From positions 36,516-100,515 of the forward strand of contig JBGCEO010000001.1 in NCBI GenBank assembly GCA_045106475.1: a DNA stretch of 64,000 nt, given 5' to 3'. Positions 62,836 to 64,000 of the stretch are shown here, in pieces (the stretch's first letter is position 1; each line of letters opens with the position of its first letter). This stretch comes from Granulosicoccus sp045106475 (GTDB lineage Bacteria; Pseudomonadota; Gammaproteobacteria; Granulosicoccales; Granulosicoccaceae). The notes below the pieces were generated by a model. It saw only the letters and a list, made by a program, of their open reading frames with translations. It was not told the DNA's origin and did no database searches. A program made the position numbers and the translations under genes.

Positions 62836-64000
62836 TTAGTTTCCGTATGCTTTTGCAGGTAACCAGGTAGCCAATTCGGGTATTAGAAATACGATGGAGA
62901 GGCCAATCAGTTGCAGCACTACAAAAGGAATCACGCCCTTGTAGATATGCCCCAGGGTGACACCGGGCGGGCATACACCCTTCAAATAGAACAGGGCAAA
63001 CCCCACAGGGGGTGTCAAAAAGGAAGTCTGCAGAGTTACTGCCACCAGTATCGCAAACCACACTATGGATGGATCGCTGACCACGCCGTAGCCCTCAACC
63101 GGTATGTCCAGTGCAAGCACTACCGGCAGCATCAATGGCATGATGATTAGAGTTATTTCTATCCAGTCCAGCAGGAATCCAAGTAGAAATATAATAAATA
63201 GAATAAACAGTACGACCATATAAGGGTTATCAAAGGTACCCAACACAAGGTTCTCGATAATTTCATCTCCCCCATAACGACGCAGGATGAACGCAAAGAA
63301 GTTTGCAGCGATGAAGATACCAACGATGTAACCCGACGTGTTTAAGGTCTGACGGACAACATCCTTCATCACCTTGAAGTTCAATCTGCGGTTTAGCAGC
63401 GCTAGTAAGGTTGCACCCAGCGCTCCCAGCCCTGAGGCTTCTGTCGGAGTGGCGAGTCCAAAGAAAATCGAGCCAAGCACAACAAGTATAAGGAGCATCG
63501 GTGGTATCACAGACAGCGCTACCTCACCCACCAATCTGGCGGAGACAGGTTCTCTGTGTTCGGGCAGTGGCATCGCGCCTGGTTTGAAGATTCCGTACAG
63601 CACGATAAAAAGAATGTAAAGGCCACCCAAGATCAACCCGGGGAACATGGCCCCCATAAAGAGATCTCCCAGCGATATTGCCAGCTGATCGCTCATGATG
63701 ACCAACATGATTGACGGGGGGATAAGAATACCCAGGGTTCCCGATGCCGCAATGGTGCCGGTTGCTATGGGCTTTGCATACTGCTGCGCCATCATGGCCG
63801 GTAAACCCATGACTCCCAAGAGCACGACGGATGCTCCAATCACGCCAGTGGAAGCAGCCAGCACAATACCGATGAGCATCACGGTCAGAGCAAGACCACC
63901 GCGTAAGGAGCCGAACAGTACTTGCATGGATTTCATCATGCGCTGCGCCACACCTGATTGATCCAGCATCAGGCCCATAAAAATAAACATGGGCAACGCT
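62836..64000 (-). CDS. TRAP transporter large permease, DctM family (C-terminal part)
   Basis: About 387 residues of a TRAP transporter large membrane subunit; the N-terminal part lies beyond the window end. The segment ALPMFIFMGLMLDQSG at the edge continues an open frame. Many helices follow. Typical family features are TGVIGASVVLLGVMGLPAMM, ASGTLGILIPPSIMLVIMSD, LGFLLDWIEITLIIMPLMLP and LQTSFLTPPVGFALFYLKG. TRAP systems take up organic acids with a sodium gradient and a periplasmic protein. Neither the small subunit nor the binding protein is in the window. Confidence 0.9.
   Translation of the reverse strand, partial: ALPMFIFMGLMLDQSGVAQRMMKSMQVLFGSLRGGLALTVMLIGIVLAASTGVIGASVVLLGVMGLPAMMAQQYAKPIATGTIAASGTLGILIPPSIMLVIMSDQLAISLGDLFMGAMFPGLILGGLYILFIVLYGIFKPGAMPLPEHREPVSARLVGEVALSVIPPMLLILVVLGSIFFGLATPTEASGLGALGATLLALLNRRLNFKVMKDVVRQTLNTSGYIVGIFIAANFFAFILRRYGGDEIIENLVLGTFDNPYMVVLFILFIIFLLGFLLDWIEITLIIMPLMLPVVLALDIPVEGYGVVSDPSIVWFAILVAVTLQTSFLTPPVGFALFYLKGVCPPGVTLGHIYKGVIPFVVLQLIGLSIVFLIPELATWLPAKAYGN

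Overview
The window is 64 kb of chromosome from a Gram-negative bacterium, most likely a marine or other aquatic gammaproteobacterium. Evidence for this: a two-subunit glycyl-tRNA synthetase in the order glyQ-glyS-gmhB-plsC, a glnA/ntrB/ntrC nitrogen locus with sigma-54 promoter and NtrC boxes, class 2 PyrD, many outer-membrane and lipoprotein genes, a choline/betaine ABC transporter and a TRAP transporter. Base composition is near 50% G+C and looks even. I see no insertion sequence, phage, CRISPR array, rRNA or tRNA. Genus cannot be fixed from the sequence alone.

Layout. 0-4 kb: tcdA (partial), a GIY-YIG protein, a small RRM RNA-binding protein, trmB and an SLC13 permease. 4-11.4 kb: a tight minus-strand block with a zinc peptidase, an unknown P-loop ATPase, metA, a DUF3857/transglutaminase protein, and a coupled acyltransferase/CDP-diglyceride synthase/CDP-alcohol transferase trio. 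11.5-16.7 kb: tatD, then glyQ-glyS-gmhB-plsC. 17-28.2 kb: the nitrogen locus (glnA, DUF4124 protein, ntrB, ntrC). It is split by about 6 kb of chemotaxis genes: a periplasmic binding protein, a TorS-like chemoreceptor and a soluble double-PAS chemoreceptor. 28.3-41.5 kb: a pseudopilin, a LacI-type sensor without DNA-binding domain, an FMN reductase, asnS-holA, pyrD, a DHH phosphoesterase, an HDAC-like deacetylase facing a PatZ-type protein acetyltransferase, a hydrolase and a lipoprotein. 41.6-46.3 kb: two DUF4398/OmpA lipoproteins and choX-choW-choV. 46.4-54.3 kb: a SWIM/SNF2 helicase, two envelope proteins (one CBM9-like), a membrane-anchored EndoU nuclease and an MscS-type channel. 54.4-64 kb: a VIT/VWA surface protein facing a TetR regulator and a methyltransferase across three operator-like palindromes, a LacI-sensor/LuxR-HTH hybrid regulator, a mipA-DUF3019-response regulator-kinase operon, and the end of a TRAP permease.

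How the parts work together. The glnA and ntrB upstream regions share 19-bp NtrC boxes and GG-N10-GC sigma-54 elements, so the nitrogen locus is probably autoregulated. The chemoreceptor/binding-protein pair inside it resembles TorS/TorT sensing with a chemotaxis output. The most unusual items are the LacI/LuxR hybrid regulator, the chemoreceptor/binding-protein pair, the phospholipid trio with a variant transferase motif, and the TetR/VIT-VWA locus with three operators. Functions are assigned from motifs read by eye. Start codons were re-chosen for several genes where the longest frame ran past a more plausible start.
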